Shown piece after piece: positions 24,185 through 33,454 of a stretch of DNA of 64,000 nucleotides. The stretch is taken from the NCBI RefSeq assembly GCF_019216885.1, contig NZ_JAAQRC020000001.1, positions 6,067,501 through 6,131,500 of the forward strand, in the 5' to 3' direction. The stretch comes from Methylobacterium sp. SyP6R (GTDB taxonomy: Bacteria > Pseudomonadota > Alphaproteobacteria > Rhizobiales > Beijerinckiaceae). A program made the translations under genes and the position numbers. Below the pieces are notes generated by a model. The model was given only the letters and a program-made list of their open reading frames with translations. It was not told where the DNA came from and did not search any database. The first letter of the stretch is position 1, and every line of letters begins with the position of its first letter.

Positions 24185-25429
24185 TCACGCGAACATCCGT
24201 TCGGCCCGGGTCAGGGCCGAGACGAGGGCGTCGATCTCCGCCGTCGTATTATACAGGCCGAACGAGGCGCGACAGGTGGAAGTGGTGCCGAAGCGCTTGA
24301 GCAGCGGCATGGCGCAGTGGGTGCCGGCCCGCACCGCAACGCCCTGGCGGTCGATCACCGTGGCGACGTCGTGGGCGTGCGCACCCTTCATCTCAAAGGA
24401 GATCACCGCGCCCTTGTGCTTCGCCGTGCCGATGATCCGCAGGCTGTTCATCCCGCGCAGGGCGTCCTGCGCGTAGGCCAGCAGATGCGCCTCGTGGGCG
24501 GCGATGCGCTCGCGGCCGAGCGACATCATGAATTCGAGCGCCGCGCCGAGCCCGATCGCCTCGATGATCGCCGGGGTGCCCGCCTCGAAGCGGTGCGGGG
24601 GCGCGTTGTAGGTGATGCGCTCCTCCTCGACGATCTCGATCATCTCGCCGCCGCCCTGGTAGGGGGGCAGACGCTCCAGCCACTCCTTCTTGCCGTAGAG
24701 CACGCCGATGCCGGTCGGCCCGTAGACCTTGTGGCCGGTGAAGACGAAGAAGTCGCAATCGAGGGCCTGGACGTCGATCGCCTGGTGGACGGCGCTCTGC
24801 GCCCCGTCGAGCAGCACCGGCACGCCGTGGGCATGCGCGATGCGGACGATCTCTTCCGCCGGCGTCACCGTGCCGAGGACGTTCGACATCTGGGTGATCG
24901 CCACCATCTTGGTGCGGGGCGAGAAGAGCTTCTCGAACTCCTCGACCAGGAAGTTGCCCTCGTCGTCGACGGGGGCGAATTTCAGCACGGCGCCGCGGCG
25001 CTCGCGCAGGAAGTGCCAGGGCACGATGTTGGAATGGTGCTCCATGATCGACAGGATGATCTCGTCACCCTCGCCGATCAGCCCGGCCCAGCCCATGCAG
25101 GTCGCGACGAGATTGTAGGCCTCGGTGGCGTTGCGGGTGAAGATGATCTCGTCGGTGGAGCGGGCGTTGAGGAACTGGCGCGTCGTCTCGCGCGCGCCCT
25201 CGAAGCCGTCCGTCGCCGCATTCGCCATGAAGTGCAGGCCGCGATGCACGTTGGCATAGGCCGTCTCCATCGCGCCCGACATGGCGTCGATCACCGCCCG
25301 CGGCTTCTGCGCCGAGGCGGCGTTGTCGAGATAGACCAGCGGCTTGCCGTAGACCTGCTGCGACAGGATCGGGAATTGCGCCCGGATCGCCTCGACGTCG
25401 TAGGGGGTCTGGAGGACGGGTGCGTTCAT
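24185..25429 (-). CDS. sufS: Cysteine desulfurase SufS (class II)
   Basis: PLP enzyme that takes sulfur from cysteine as a protein persulfide for Fe-S clusters. 414 residues. It shows YLDNAASAQKPRAVID, the PLP lysine in FTGHKVYGPTGIGVLYG, and the active-site Cys in RAGTHCAMPLLKRFG (C372), the class II pattern. It sits 59 bp after sufD and 7 bp before sufT. It is the second desulfurase of this operon, alongside the NifS/IscS-type enzyme at the operon head. Confidence 0.94.
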   Translation of the reverse strand: MNAPVLQTPYDVEAIRAQFPILSQQVYGKPLVYLDNAASAQKPRAVIDAMSGAMETAYANVHRGLHFMANAATDGFEGARETTRQFLNARSTDEIIFTRNATEAYNLVATCMGWAGLIGEGDEIILSIMEHHSNIVPWHFLRERRGAVLKFAPVDDEGNFLVEEFEKLFSPRTKMVAITQMSNVLGTVTPAEEIVRIAHAHGVPVLLDGAQSAVHQAIDVQALDCDFFVFTGHKVYGPTGIGVLYGKKEWLERLPPYQGGGEMIEIVEEERITYNAPPHRFEAGTPAIIEAIGLGAALEFMMSLGRERIAAHEAHLLAYAQDALRGMNSLRIIGTAKHKGAVISFEMKGAHAHDVATVIDRQGVAVRAGTHCAMPLLKRFGTTSTCRASFGLYNTTAEIDALVSALTRAERMFA

Positions 25430-25457
25430 CTCGGGCTCTCGTGCAGGGGCGTGAGAG

Positions 25458-25479
25458 GGGCCGGCCCTTGGGCCGGCCC
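25458..25479 (-). other. GC-rich hairpin between sufD and sufS
   Basis: Two copies of GGGCCGGCCC, self-complementary and 2 nt apart, in the 59-bp gap. No T-run follows. It may slow decay or partly stop transcription inside the operon. Confidence 0.45.
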
Positions 25480-25488
25480 GATCGTTTC

Positions 25489-26808
25489 TTAGCCGCGGCG
25501 GGCGAGCCAGGCTTCGGTCTCGGCGATCATTGCGTCGCGGGCCCCCTCGTGGGTCACCGCCTCGATCGCCTCGCCGAGGAAGGCCTGGACCAGCAGGCTC
25601 TCGGCCTGGGGCCGCGGCAGGCCGCGGGCCATCAGGTAGAACAGCAGGTCCTCGTCCGGCGCGCCGCAGGTGGCGCCGTGGCCGCAGGCCACGTCGTCGG
25701 CGAAGATCTCCAGCTCCGGCTTGTTCATCATCTGCCCCTCGTCGGTGAGGAGGAGGCAGTCCGACTTCATCTTGCCGTCGGTCTTCTGGGCGATCTGCCG
25801 GACGATGATCTTGCCCTGGAACACGCCGGTGGCGTCGCCGTCGATGACTGTCTTGAACTGCTCGCGGCTGATGCCGCCGACCGCCGCGTGATCGGCGAGC
25901 AGCGTCGAGTCGGCGAGCTGGCCGTCGCGGATCATCGCGGCGCCGTTGACCGTGGCGGTCGCGTCGTCGCCGGCGAAGTGCAGGTAGAGCTGGTGGCGCG
26001 ACAGCACCGCGCCGGTCACCACGTTGACGGTCTCGATGTGCGAGCCGGCGCCGAGGCGGGCCGAGACGGTCGAGAGCGCGATGGCGGCATCACCCTCGAT
26101 GTTGAGCCGGCTGTGCAGCACGCGGGCGCGGTCGCCGACCACGACGTCGAGGACGTCGTTGGGCTGGTAGGCGATCCCGTCCGGGCCCTCGTGGCTCTCG
26201 AGCAGCGTCACCTCGGACTCATCCCCGGCCACGACCAGCACGCGGGTCGCGGTCGAGAACGGAGCCTCGCCGGTGCCGATGAAGCGCAGGTGCAGGGCGC
26301 GCTCGATCCTGGCGCCGGCCTCGACCTTGATCACCGCCCCGTCCGCCATGAAGGCGGCGTTGAGCTGGTAGATCGGGTTCTCGCGGGTCTGCTCGACCGG
26401 GGCGAGGTGGTCGAGGAGCGGATGACCCTCGGCCATGGCCTTCGCGAAGGTGACCACCTCCAGGCCCTCGGGCAGGCCGGACAGGTCGGAGAGCGCCGCG
26501 ATCAGGTGGCCGTTGACGAAGGTCAGGCGTGCGGCCTCGATCCCGGCAAAGCCCCGGGCCGCCTTGACCGCATTGCGGGCAGTCTCGGGCTCGGGCGCCT
26601 CGGCCGGCGGGGCGGCCTCGCGCACAGCAGCGCGCAGGTCGGTGTACTTGAAGGCCTCGACGCGGCGATGCGGCAGGCCCGCCGCCTCGAAATAGCGGAA
26701 CGCTTCCTCGCGGGCGATGGCCGCCCCGGGGAGCTTGAGCCGCTGGACCTCGAAGAGCTTCGACAGCCCGGTCTCGGCGGCGGTGCGGAGGGTCGTGACG
26801 TCGGCCAT
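25489..26808 (-). CDS. sufD: Fe-S cluster scaffold component SufD
   Basis: Part of the SufBC2D scaffold where Fe-S clusters are built. 439 residues from the ATG at 26808, 2 bp after the sufC stop (a GTG overlapping that stop is an alternative). Typical regions are HRRVEAFKYTDLR near residue 50 and the C-terminal beta-helix core ending with MNKPELEIFADDVACGHGATCGAPDEDLLFYLMARGLP, which contains the functional Cys/His stretch. In line with sufB and sufC in the operon. Confidence 0.93.
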   Translation of the reverse strand: MADVTTLRTAAETGLSKLFEVQRLKLPGAAIAREEAFRYFEAAGLPHRRVEAFKYTDLRAAVREAAPPAEAPEPETARNAVKAARGFAGIEAARLTFVNGHLIAALSDLSGLPEGLEVVTFAKAMAEGHPLLDHLAPVEQTRENPIYQLNAAFMADGAVIKVEAGARIERALHLRFIGTGEAPFSTATRVLVVAGDESEVTLLESHEGPDGIAYQPNDVLDVVVGDRARVLHSRLNIEGDAAIALSTVSARLGAGSHIETVNVVTGAVLSRHQLYLHFAGDDATATVNGAAMIRDGQLADSTLLADHAAVGGISREQFKTVIDGDATGVFQGKIIVRQIAQKTDGKMKSDCLLLTDEGQMMNKPELEIFADDVACGHGATCGAPDEDLLFYLMARGLPRPQAESLLVQAFLGEAIEAVTHEGARDAMIAETEAWLARRG

Positions 26809-26810
26809 GG

Positions 26811-27563
26811 TCACGCGGCCTCGCTCGCCCGGTACTCGGCATAGCCCGAGGCCTCGAGCTCGAGGGCGAGCTCCTTAGCCCCGGACTTCACCACCCGGCC
26901 CTGCGCCATCACGTGCACGGTGTCGGGCACGATGTGGTTGAGGAGCCGCTGGTAGTGGGTGATCACCAGGAAGCTGCGGTTCTGGGCGCGCAGCGCATTC
27001 ACGCCCTCCGAGACGATGCGGAGCGCATCGATGTCGAGGCCGGAATCGGTCTCGTCGAGGACGCAGAAGCGCGGCGACAGGAGCGCCATCTGGAGGATCT
27101 CCATGCGCTTCTTCTCGCCGCCGGAGAACCCGACATTGAGGGCGCGCTTGAGCATCTCGCGGTTGATCTCGAGCTTGTCGGCAGCCGCGAAGACCTGGCG
27201 CATGAAGTCGGGGGTGGTCAGCTCCTCCTCGCCGCGGGTCTTGCGCTGGGCGTTCATCGCCGCCTTGAGGAAGGTCATCGTGCCGACGCCCGGGATCTCC
27301 AGCGGGTACTGGAAGGCCAGGAAGATGCCGGCCGCCGCGCGGGCATCCGCTTCCATCTCCAGGATGTTCTCGCCGTCGAGCAGGATCTCGCCGTCGAGGA
27401 CCTCGTAATCCTCCTTGCCGGCGATGACGTAGGACAGGGTCGACTTGCCGGAGCCGTTCGGCCCCATGATGGCGGCGACCTCGCCGTCGTTGACGGTCAG
27501 GCTCAGGCCGTTGAGGATGCGCTTGTCCTCGATGTTGACGACCAGGTTCTTGATTTCCAGCAT
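26811..27563 (-). CDS. sufC: Fe-S assembly ATPase SufC
   Basis: ABC-type ATPase that drives conformational change in the SufBC2D scaffold. 250 residues from the ATG at 27563, with AGGAC upstream. Walker A is [10 protein letters not shown]. The signature region is [16 protein letters not shown], Walker B is [15 protein letters not shown], and the H-loop is VITHYQRLL. There is no membrane part, as expected for SufC. A hairpin lies in the gap between sufB and this start, and the sufD ATG follows the stop after 2 bp. Confidence 0.95.
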   Translation of the reverse strand: MLEIKNLVVNIEDKRILNGLSLTVNDGEVAAIMGPNGSGKSTLSYVIAGKEDYEVLDGEILLDGENILEMEADARAAAGIFLAFQYPLEIPGVGTMTFLKAAMNAQRKTRGEEELTTPDFMRQVFAAADKLEINREMLKRALNVGFSGGEKKRMEILQMALLSPRFCVLDETDSGLDIDALRIVSEGVNALRAQNRSFLVITHYQRLLNHIVPDTVHVMAQGRVVKSGAKELALELEASGYAEYRASEAA

Positions 27564-27634
27564 GATAAGGTAGTCCTGACGGGAGCGGCCGACCGCGCGG
27601 CACCGCATCCGTTGCAATGAATTCGGGGCGTAAG

Positions 27635-27661
27635 AGGCTTCCGGCTCGTCGCCGGAAGCCT
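27635..27661 (-). other. Hairpin between sufB and sufC
   Basis: Perfect 11-bp stem AGGCTTCCGGC/GCCGGAAGCCT with a 5-nt loop, 9 bp after the sufB stop. No T-run. Likely an mRNA stability element or attenuator within the operon. Confidence 0.5.
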
Positions 27662-27669
27662 GGGAGCGA

Positions 27670-29139
<1,470 letters not shown>

Positions 29140-29208
29140 ACCCGTCTCCTACCGCTTACGGCTTCAAGGGCCGCGAGGTGATGACACGGCCGGATGCGAG
29201 GCACGCGC

Positions 29209-30384
29209 TCACGCGGCCCGCTCCCGGCGCTTATATAGGGACGAAACCAGCCGATCGAAGGCCGCGAGGAAGCTTTCCCCGTCCTCTTGCCGGCTGTTCC
29301 ACCCCAAACTCACGCGCAGCGCCCCAGCGGACAGGGCGGAATCGACCCCCATCGCCGCGAGCACGCCGGAGCGCGACACCTTGCCCGAGGCGCAGGCCGC
29401 CCCGGACGAGACCGCCACCCCATCGAGGTCGAGGGCGATCAGGGCCGTCTCGGCCTTGAGCCCCGGCAGGGCGAAGCAAAGCGTGTTGGGCAGGCGCTCG
29501 GCCCCCGCCCCGAACACCACGGCATCGGGCGCGCGTGCCCGCACGCCCGCCTCGATCGCGTCGCGCAGGGAGGCGAGGCGGATCGCCTCGGCCGACATGG
29601 CTGCCAGCGCCAGTTCCGCGGCGATCCCGAACCCGACGATGCCCGGCACGTTCTCGGTCCCGGCCCGCAGGCGCCCCTCCTGCCCGCCGCCGCGGTGGAA
29701 GGCGGGCTCCAGGATCGCGCCCTCCCCGAGCACGATCGCACCAACGCCCTTCGGCGCACCGAGCTTGTGCCCCGACAGGGTCAGGGCGTCGGCAGCGAAT
29801 ATATTGCGCGCGATCGATATCCGTCCAGCGGTCTGGACCGCATCGCTGTGGAACAGGGCGCCGTGCTGGCATGCGAGTGCCGCAACCCTCGCCAGGGGCT
29901 GGACCACGCCGGTTTCGTTGTTGGCGGCCTGGACCGAGACCAGAGCGGTGACGCCCTCCGCGGCACACGCCGCCAATCGCGCCTCCAGGACGTCGAGGCG
30001 GATGACCCCGTCGGCATCGACCGGCAGGATCGCGGTCTCGTGCGCCGGGAAGCGGTGGCCTTGCAGGCAGCACGGATGTTCGGTCGCGCCGATCAGCAGC
30101 CGGGTCGGCGCCGGCACGCCGCGCCGGCATAAAGAGCCCGACAGGACCGCGTTCGCGGATTCGGTGCCGCCGCTGGTGAACACCACCTGCGACGGCTTCA
30201 CCCCGGCGAGGGAAGCGACCTTGGCCCGCGCCGCCTCGATCGCCGAACGAGCCGCCCGCCCTTCGCGATGGACCGAGGACGGGTTGCCGGGCAGGTCGTG
30301 GAGCGCGCGCACGACCGCCTCCGCCACCTCGGGCCGCAGGGGCGAGGTGGCGTTGTGGTCGAGATAGGCGCGCGGGCGCTCCAT
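29209..30384 (-). CDS. Cysteine desulfurase (NifS/IscS-like, class I)
   Basis: 391 residues. PLP-dependent sulfur donor. YLDHNATSPLRPEV is at the N terminus, PLP Lys is in LSGHKLGAPKGVGA, the substrate region is RAGTENVPGIVG, and the active-site Cys is in SSGAACASGKVSRS (C331), as in class I enzymes. ATG at 30384. First gene of the Fe-S operon. Alphaproteobacterial suf operons often carry this second desulfurase. No IscR-type repressor gene sits in front of it here; instead there is a double Irr-like site 116 bp upstream. Confidence 0.9.
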   Translation of the reverse strand: MERPRAYLDHNATSPLRPEVAEAVVRALHDLPGNPSSVHREGRAARSAIEAARAKVASLAGVKPSQVVFTSGGTESANAVLSGSLCRRGVPAPTRLLIGATEHPCCLQGHRFPAHETAILPVDADGVIRLDVLEARLAACAAEGVTALVSVQAANNETGVVQPLARVAALACQHGALFHSDAVQTAGRISIARNIFAADALTLSGHKLGAPKGVGAIVLGEGAILEPAFHRGGGQEGRLRAGTENVPGIVGFGIAAELALAAMSAEAIRLASLRDAIEAGVRARAPDAVVFGAGAERLPNTLCFALPGLKAETALIALDLDGVAVSSGAACASGKVSRSGVLAAMGVDSALSAGALRVSLGWNSRQEDGESFLAAFDRLVSSLYKRRERAA

Positions 30385-30499
30385 GCGCTGAATTCCTTTG
30401 CCTTTCCCCCCGGGGGCCGTGCTAAGGCCCGCCCCGGATACACGTAATCAGATGGTGCGTGCTTGCCGGCGCGAGGCCGGGGACGACGGCACCCGGTTC

Positions 30500-30534
30500 T
30501 TTAGAATGATTCTAGTTCGCTAGAACCATTCTAA
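30500..30534 (-). promoter_or_regulatory. Tandem Irr (iron control element)-like boxes forming an inverted repeat
   Basis: Two AT-rich sites, TTTAGAATGATTCTAG (30500-30515) and CTAGAACCATTCTAA (30520-30534), each fit the Irr/ICE pattern TTAGAA-N3-TTCTAA. Together they make a 15-bp inverted repeat with one mismatch around TTCG. They lie 116 bp before the desulfurase start and 106 bp before the divergent hydrolase start. Irr is the haem/iron-status regulator of Rhizobiales and is known to control suf operons in some of them. Confidence 0.75.
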
Positions 30535-30639
30535 GGGTGCTTTTATGGGAGACCGACCCCGAGTCAAGCATCGGACTCGGGGTGCCCAGCCGTTCCCGCG
30601 CCGCATTCACGCAGCGTTGAAGCTCGAAAGAGGTCGTTC

Positions 30640-31296
30640 ATGCCCGAGGTCATCTTCGCCGGTCCCGCCGGTCGGCTGGAGGGGCGCTACCAGGCGCCGA
30701 AGCAGAAGGGCGCCCCGATCGCCATCGTGCTGCATCCGCACCCGCAATTCGGCGGCACGATGAACAACCAGATCGTCTACAACCTGTTCTATACGTTCGC
30801 GAATCGCGGTTTCGCGGCCCTGCGCTTCAATTTCCGCGGCGTCGGCCGCAGCCAGGGCGCGTTCGACCACGGCGTCGGCGAGTTGTCGGATGCCGCCGCC
30901 GCCCTCGACTGGGTCCAGGCGATGAACCCCGAGGCCCGGGCCTGCTGGATCGCCGGCGTTTCGTTCGGCTCCTGGATCGGCATGCAGCTCCTGATGCGCC
31001 GCCCGGAGATCGAGGGCTTCATCTCGATCGCCGCGATGGCCAACCGCTACGATTTCAGCTTCCTCGCCCCCTGCCCGTCCTCGGGCCTGTTCGTGCACGG
31101 CTCCGAGGACCGGGTCGCGCCGGCCCGCGAGGTGATGCCGGTGATCGAGAAGGTGAAGACCCAGAAGGGCGTCATCATCGAGCACCAGATCGTCGACGGT
31201 GCCAACCACTTCTTCGACGGCAAGGTCGACGAGCTGACCCAGACGGTGGACACCTACCTCGACAAGCGGCTGGGCAAGCGCGACGAGGCGGCGTGA
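30640..31296 (+). CDS. Alpha/beta-hydrolase (small serine hydrolase)
   Basis: 218 residues. The fold marks are IVLHPHPQFGGTMNN near residue 30, FNFRGVGRSQG, the nucleophile elbow GVSFGSW, the acid region HGSEDRVAP, and the catalytic His in GANHFFDGK. This corresponds to the cytosolic small-hydrolase group often annotated as dienelactone-hydrolase-like; the substrate is unknown. No signal peptide. It is divergent from the Fe-S operon across the Irr-like sites, so it might share their control. Confidence 0.85.
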   Translation: MPEVIFAGPAGRLEGRYQAPKQKGAPIAIVLHPHPQFGGTMNNQIVYNLFYTFANRGFAALRFNFRGVGRSQGAFDHGVGELSDAAAALDWVQAMNPEARACWIAGVSFGSWIGMQLLMRRPEIEGFISIAAMANRYDFSFLAPCPSSGLFVHGSEDRVAPAREVMPVIEKVKTQKGVIIEHQIVDGANHFFDGKVDELTQTVDTYLDKRLGKRDEAA

Positions 31297-31350
31297 GGAA
31301 GAGGGCATCCCGGAGCCCGAAACCTCGGAGTCCATGATACTGCTTCGACA

Positions 31351-31401
31351 CTCTTCGTCATCCCGGGCCCGGCGCAGCCGGGAACCCGGGACGACGAAGA
31401 G
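31351..31401. repeat. Extragenic palindrome (REP/RPE-like)
   Basis: An imperfect palindrome whose arms are CTCTTCGTC-ATCCCGGG and CCCGGG-ACGACGAAGAG around a GCCGGG/CCCGGC core. The TCATCCCGGG...CCCGGGAcGA form is typical of repeated palindromic elements in alphaproteobacterial intergenic DNA. It lies between convergent genes. Confidence 0.6.
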
Positions 31402-31433
31402 GATGTCAGGATCGTGGAGCAGGTCGGACCGGC

Positions 31434-31916
31434 TCAGTACGGCACGCGGTCGGCCTTGTCGTGGTACTTCTTCCAGACCTCGACGGCCTCGACCCGCATG
31501 ATCTGGCGGGTCGGGATCGAGCGCTCGTCGACCGGCTTCTTCAGCTCGCCGTAGATCATGCTGTCGTCGAAGTCGCCGTAGCGCAGCGCATCCTCGTTGG
31601 TCGAGGCGTAATAGATCTCCTTGATGCCGGCCCAGTAGGCCGCCGCCATGCACATCGGGCACGGTTCGGCGCTGGTATAGAGCGTGGCGTCGCGGAGCTT
31701 GAAGCTGCCTTGCGCCTTGCAGGCCTTGCGGATCGCCTCCATCTCGCCGTGCCAGGTCGGGTCGTTCTCGGCGACGACGCGGTTCGCACCCTCGGCCAGG
31801 ATTTGGCCGTCCTGCACGATCACGCAGCCGAACACCCCGCCGGCGCTCTCGACGAGCGAGGTCTTCTCCGACAATTCGATGGCACGGGCCATGAACGTCC
31901 TGTGGTCGTCCGTCAT
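31434..31916 (-). CDS. Nucleoside/guanine deaminase-type protein (CDA fold)
   Basis: 160 residues. Zinc-dependent deaminase of the guanine deaminase/tRNA deaminase fold. The zinc and catalytic motifs are WHGEMEAIRKA (HxE, with Gly in place of the more usual Ala) and TSAEPCPMCMAAAYWAG (PCxxC). The C-terminal part (DALRYGDFDD, KKPVDERSIPTRQ) resembles bacterial guanine deaminases, so guanine to xanthine is the best guess. It may be co-transcribed with the ABM-domain gene 32 bp upstream. Confidence 0.82.
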   Translation of the reverse strand: MTDDHRTFMARAIELSEKTSLVESAGGVFGCVIVQDGQILAEGANRVVAENDPTWHGEMEAIRKACKAQGSFKLRDATLYTSAEPCPMCMAAAYWAGIKEIYYASTNEDALRYGDFDDSMIYGELKKPVDERSIPTRQIMRVEAVEVWKKYHDKADRVPY

Positions 31917-31948
31917 CGTGAAGTCCTTTCGCCTTTCGGGCGGGAGCG

Positions 31949-32887
31949 CTACGGCAGGAAGGTGAACAGGGCGATCTCGGCCGCGTACAGCCCCAGCATG
32001 ACGCAGGCGCCGAGAAACTCAATCCGCCGTCGCGCTTGCGGCGCCGGGGTCAGCCACCAGCCGAGGGCGGCGGTGGCGAGCCCCATCAGCAGCCAGGAGA
32101 CCAGGGCCACGCTGATCGCGTTGCCGATGAAGGTCGCGACCGCCACCGGCAGCCCGGCGGTGAGCGGGCTGAGGAAGCGGATCTCCAGCATCACCACCGG
32201 AAACAGCACGAGCAGCACCAGGGCCGTCTGCTTCCAGGCCGGCGGGGTCGCGCCGCCCTCCTCCGGGAACCAGCCGGCGAAGGGCGCGGCAAGGCGTCGG
32301 CTGGTCCAGGTCGCGACCGCCGGATCGGCCTGGCGGAGCAGCGCCCGGCGCTCGGGCGAGGCGAGCCAGGCATCGAGCTCGGCCGGCGTGGCGAAGCGCA
32401 CCAGCGCCGTCCAGTAGGGGATTTGCGGCGGCAGCGGCGCCTGGACGAGGGTGCCGGCATAGCCGGGGAACCGCGCCTGCGCGGCCTGCGCCGCCTCGGC
32501 CCAGGCGCGGAACGCGGGCTCGCGCCCGGGTTCGACCCGGGTGGCGACCACCTCGGTCACGCAGGCGAGGTCGTGGACGTCGGGAGCCGCCTCGTCGTCG
32601 GCGGGATGATCGGGATCGAGGAGCGGCGCCAGGGCCGCCAGGTACTCCGCCCGGGCCGGGCCGTCGCGCCAGGCGCCAAGCGCCGCCGAATCGCGAAAGC
32701 GCTGGACCACGTGCCAGTCCGGCGCCTGGGGTGCGACCGGAACGATCTCCAGGCTGACGAAGCCCGGCGCCTCGCAGGCCGCCCGGGTCAGGGCGGCCTG
32801 CCATCGCGAAAAGTCGTCTTCGGCGCCGGAGCGGAGAGAGATCCGCGTCACGATCGCCGTCACGCCGGCGTGGCTGGGTAAGATCAT
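31949..32887 (-). CDS. Double ABM-domain protein with C-terminal membrane segments
   Basis: 312 residues. Two antibiotic-biosynthesis-monooxygenase-like (dimeric ferredoxin-like) repeats: the first about 8-90 (VTRISLRSGAEDDFSRW, APGFVSLEIV, WHVVQRFRD), the second about 108-200 (VVATRVEPGREPAFRAW, FPGYAGTLV, YWTALVRFATPAELDAWL). Then WKQTALVLLVLFPVVMLEI and two or more further hydrophobic stretches to the end, so it should sit in the inner membrane with the ABM domains in the cytosol. Catalysis is not proven for this membrane-bound group. Confidence 0.8.
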   Translation of the reverse strand: MILPSHAGVTAIVTRISLRSGAEDDFSRWQAALTRAACEAPGFVSLEIVPVAPQAPDWHVVQRFRDSAALGAWRDGPARAEYLAALAPLLDPDHPADDEAAPDVHDLACVTEVVATRVEPGREPAFRAWAEAAQAAQARFPGYAGTLVQAPLPPQIPYWTALVRFATPAELDAWLASPERRALLRQADPAVATWTSRRLAAPFAGWFPEEGGATPPAWKQTALVLLVLFPVVMLEIRFLSPLTAGLPVAVATFIGNAISVALVSWLLMGLATAALGWWLTPAPQARRRIEFLGACVMLGLYAAEIALFTFLP

Positions 32888-33094
32888 CGGGAGATCGCGA
32901 CCGACGGGAAGCGGCGGGACAATGCGCAGCGGCCTGTTACCGGTGCCCTAACGCCGAAGGTCCGGCTTATCCTGACAGGTTTGCGGTCACGTCCCACCGC
33001 CGAATGACACGGCGCCAGCCATCGTTGCTGCGATTCCTCGCCGAAACGTCTCACCCGGACGCGCCGCCGCCGCGCCCGGGTGAGACGGACCGCG

Positions 33095-33454
33095 TCAGCG
33101 CGGCGCCGCACCATCCGGGCGGTTCGACGGCATCCCGCCGGGAGCGTCCGGGTAGGCGGTGCTCGGCACCGGCCCGGGCTTTCCGACCGAGCTGCTCGGC
33201 ACCGCCGTGCGGCTCGCATCCGCCGCCCCCGAGGGGCCGGGCGCCGCCGGGCACGGGCCGCCGGCCGGACAGGCGCCGTGATCGGTCGCGACCGATCGGC
33301 CGCCCCGCTCGGCCGCCGGCTGGCCGCCGGGGCTGTCGGGATAGGCCGCCGCCCCGCCCGGCTGGCGCGAGGGGGCGGCGGGGGTCGGTGAGCCTTGGGC
33401 GAGTGCGGGGCCCGCCGCGAGGGACGCGAGCAGGGCGAGGGCGAGGGCGCGCAT
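33095..33454 (-). CDS. Small proline-rich secreted protein, unknown
   Basis: 119 residues. Residues 1-19 (MRALALALLASLAAGPALA) are a signal peptide. The mature part is Pro/Gly/Ala-rich, with a duplicated motif YPDSPGGQP and YPDAPGGMP and two cysteines in HGACPAGGPCPA. There is no CxxCH haem motif. Its ATG overlaps the TGA of the GMC oxidoreductase by one base (TGATG), so translation is probably coupled. It occupies the place where a cytochrome c subunit is often found in gluconate-dehydrogenase-type operons. Confidence 0.65.
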   Translation of the reverse strand: MRALALALLASLAAGPALAQGSPTPAAPSRQPGGAAAYPDSPGGQPAAERGGRSVATDHGACPAGGPCPAAPGPSGAADASRTAVPSSSVGKPGPVPSTAYPDAPGGMPSNRPDGAAPR

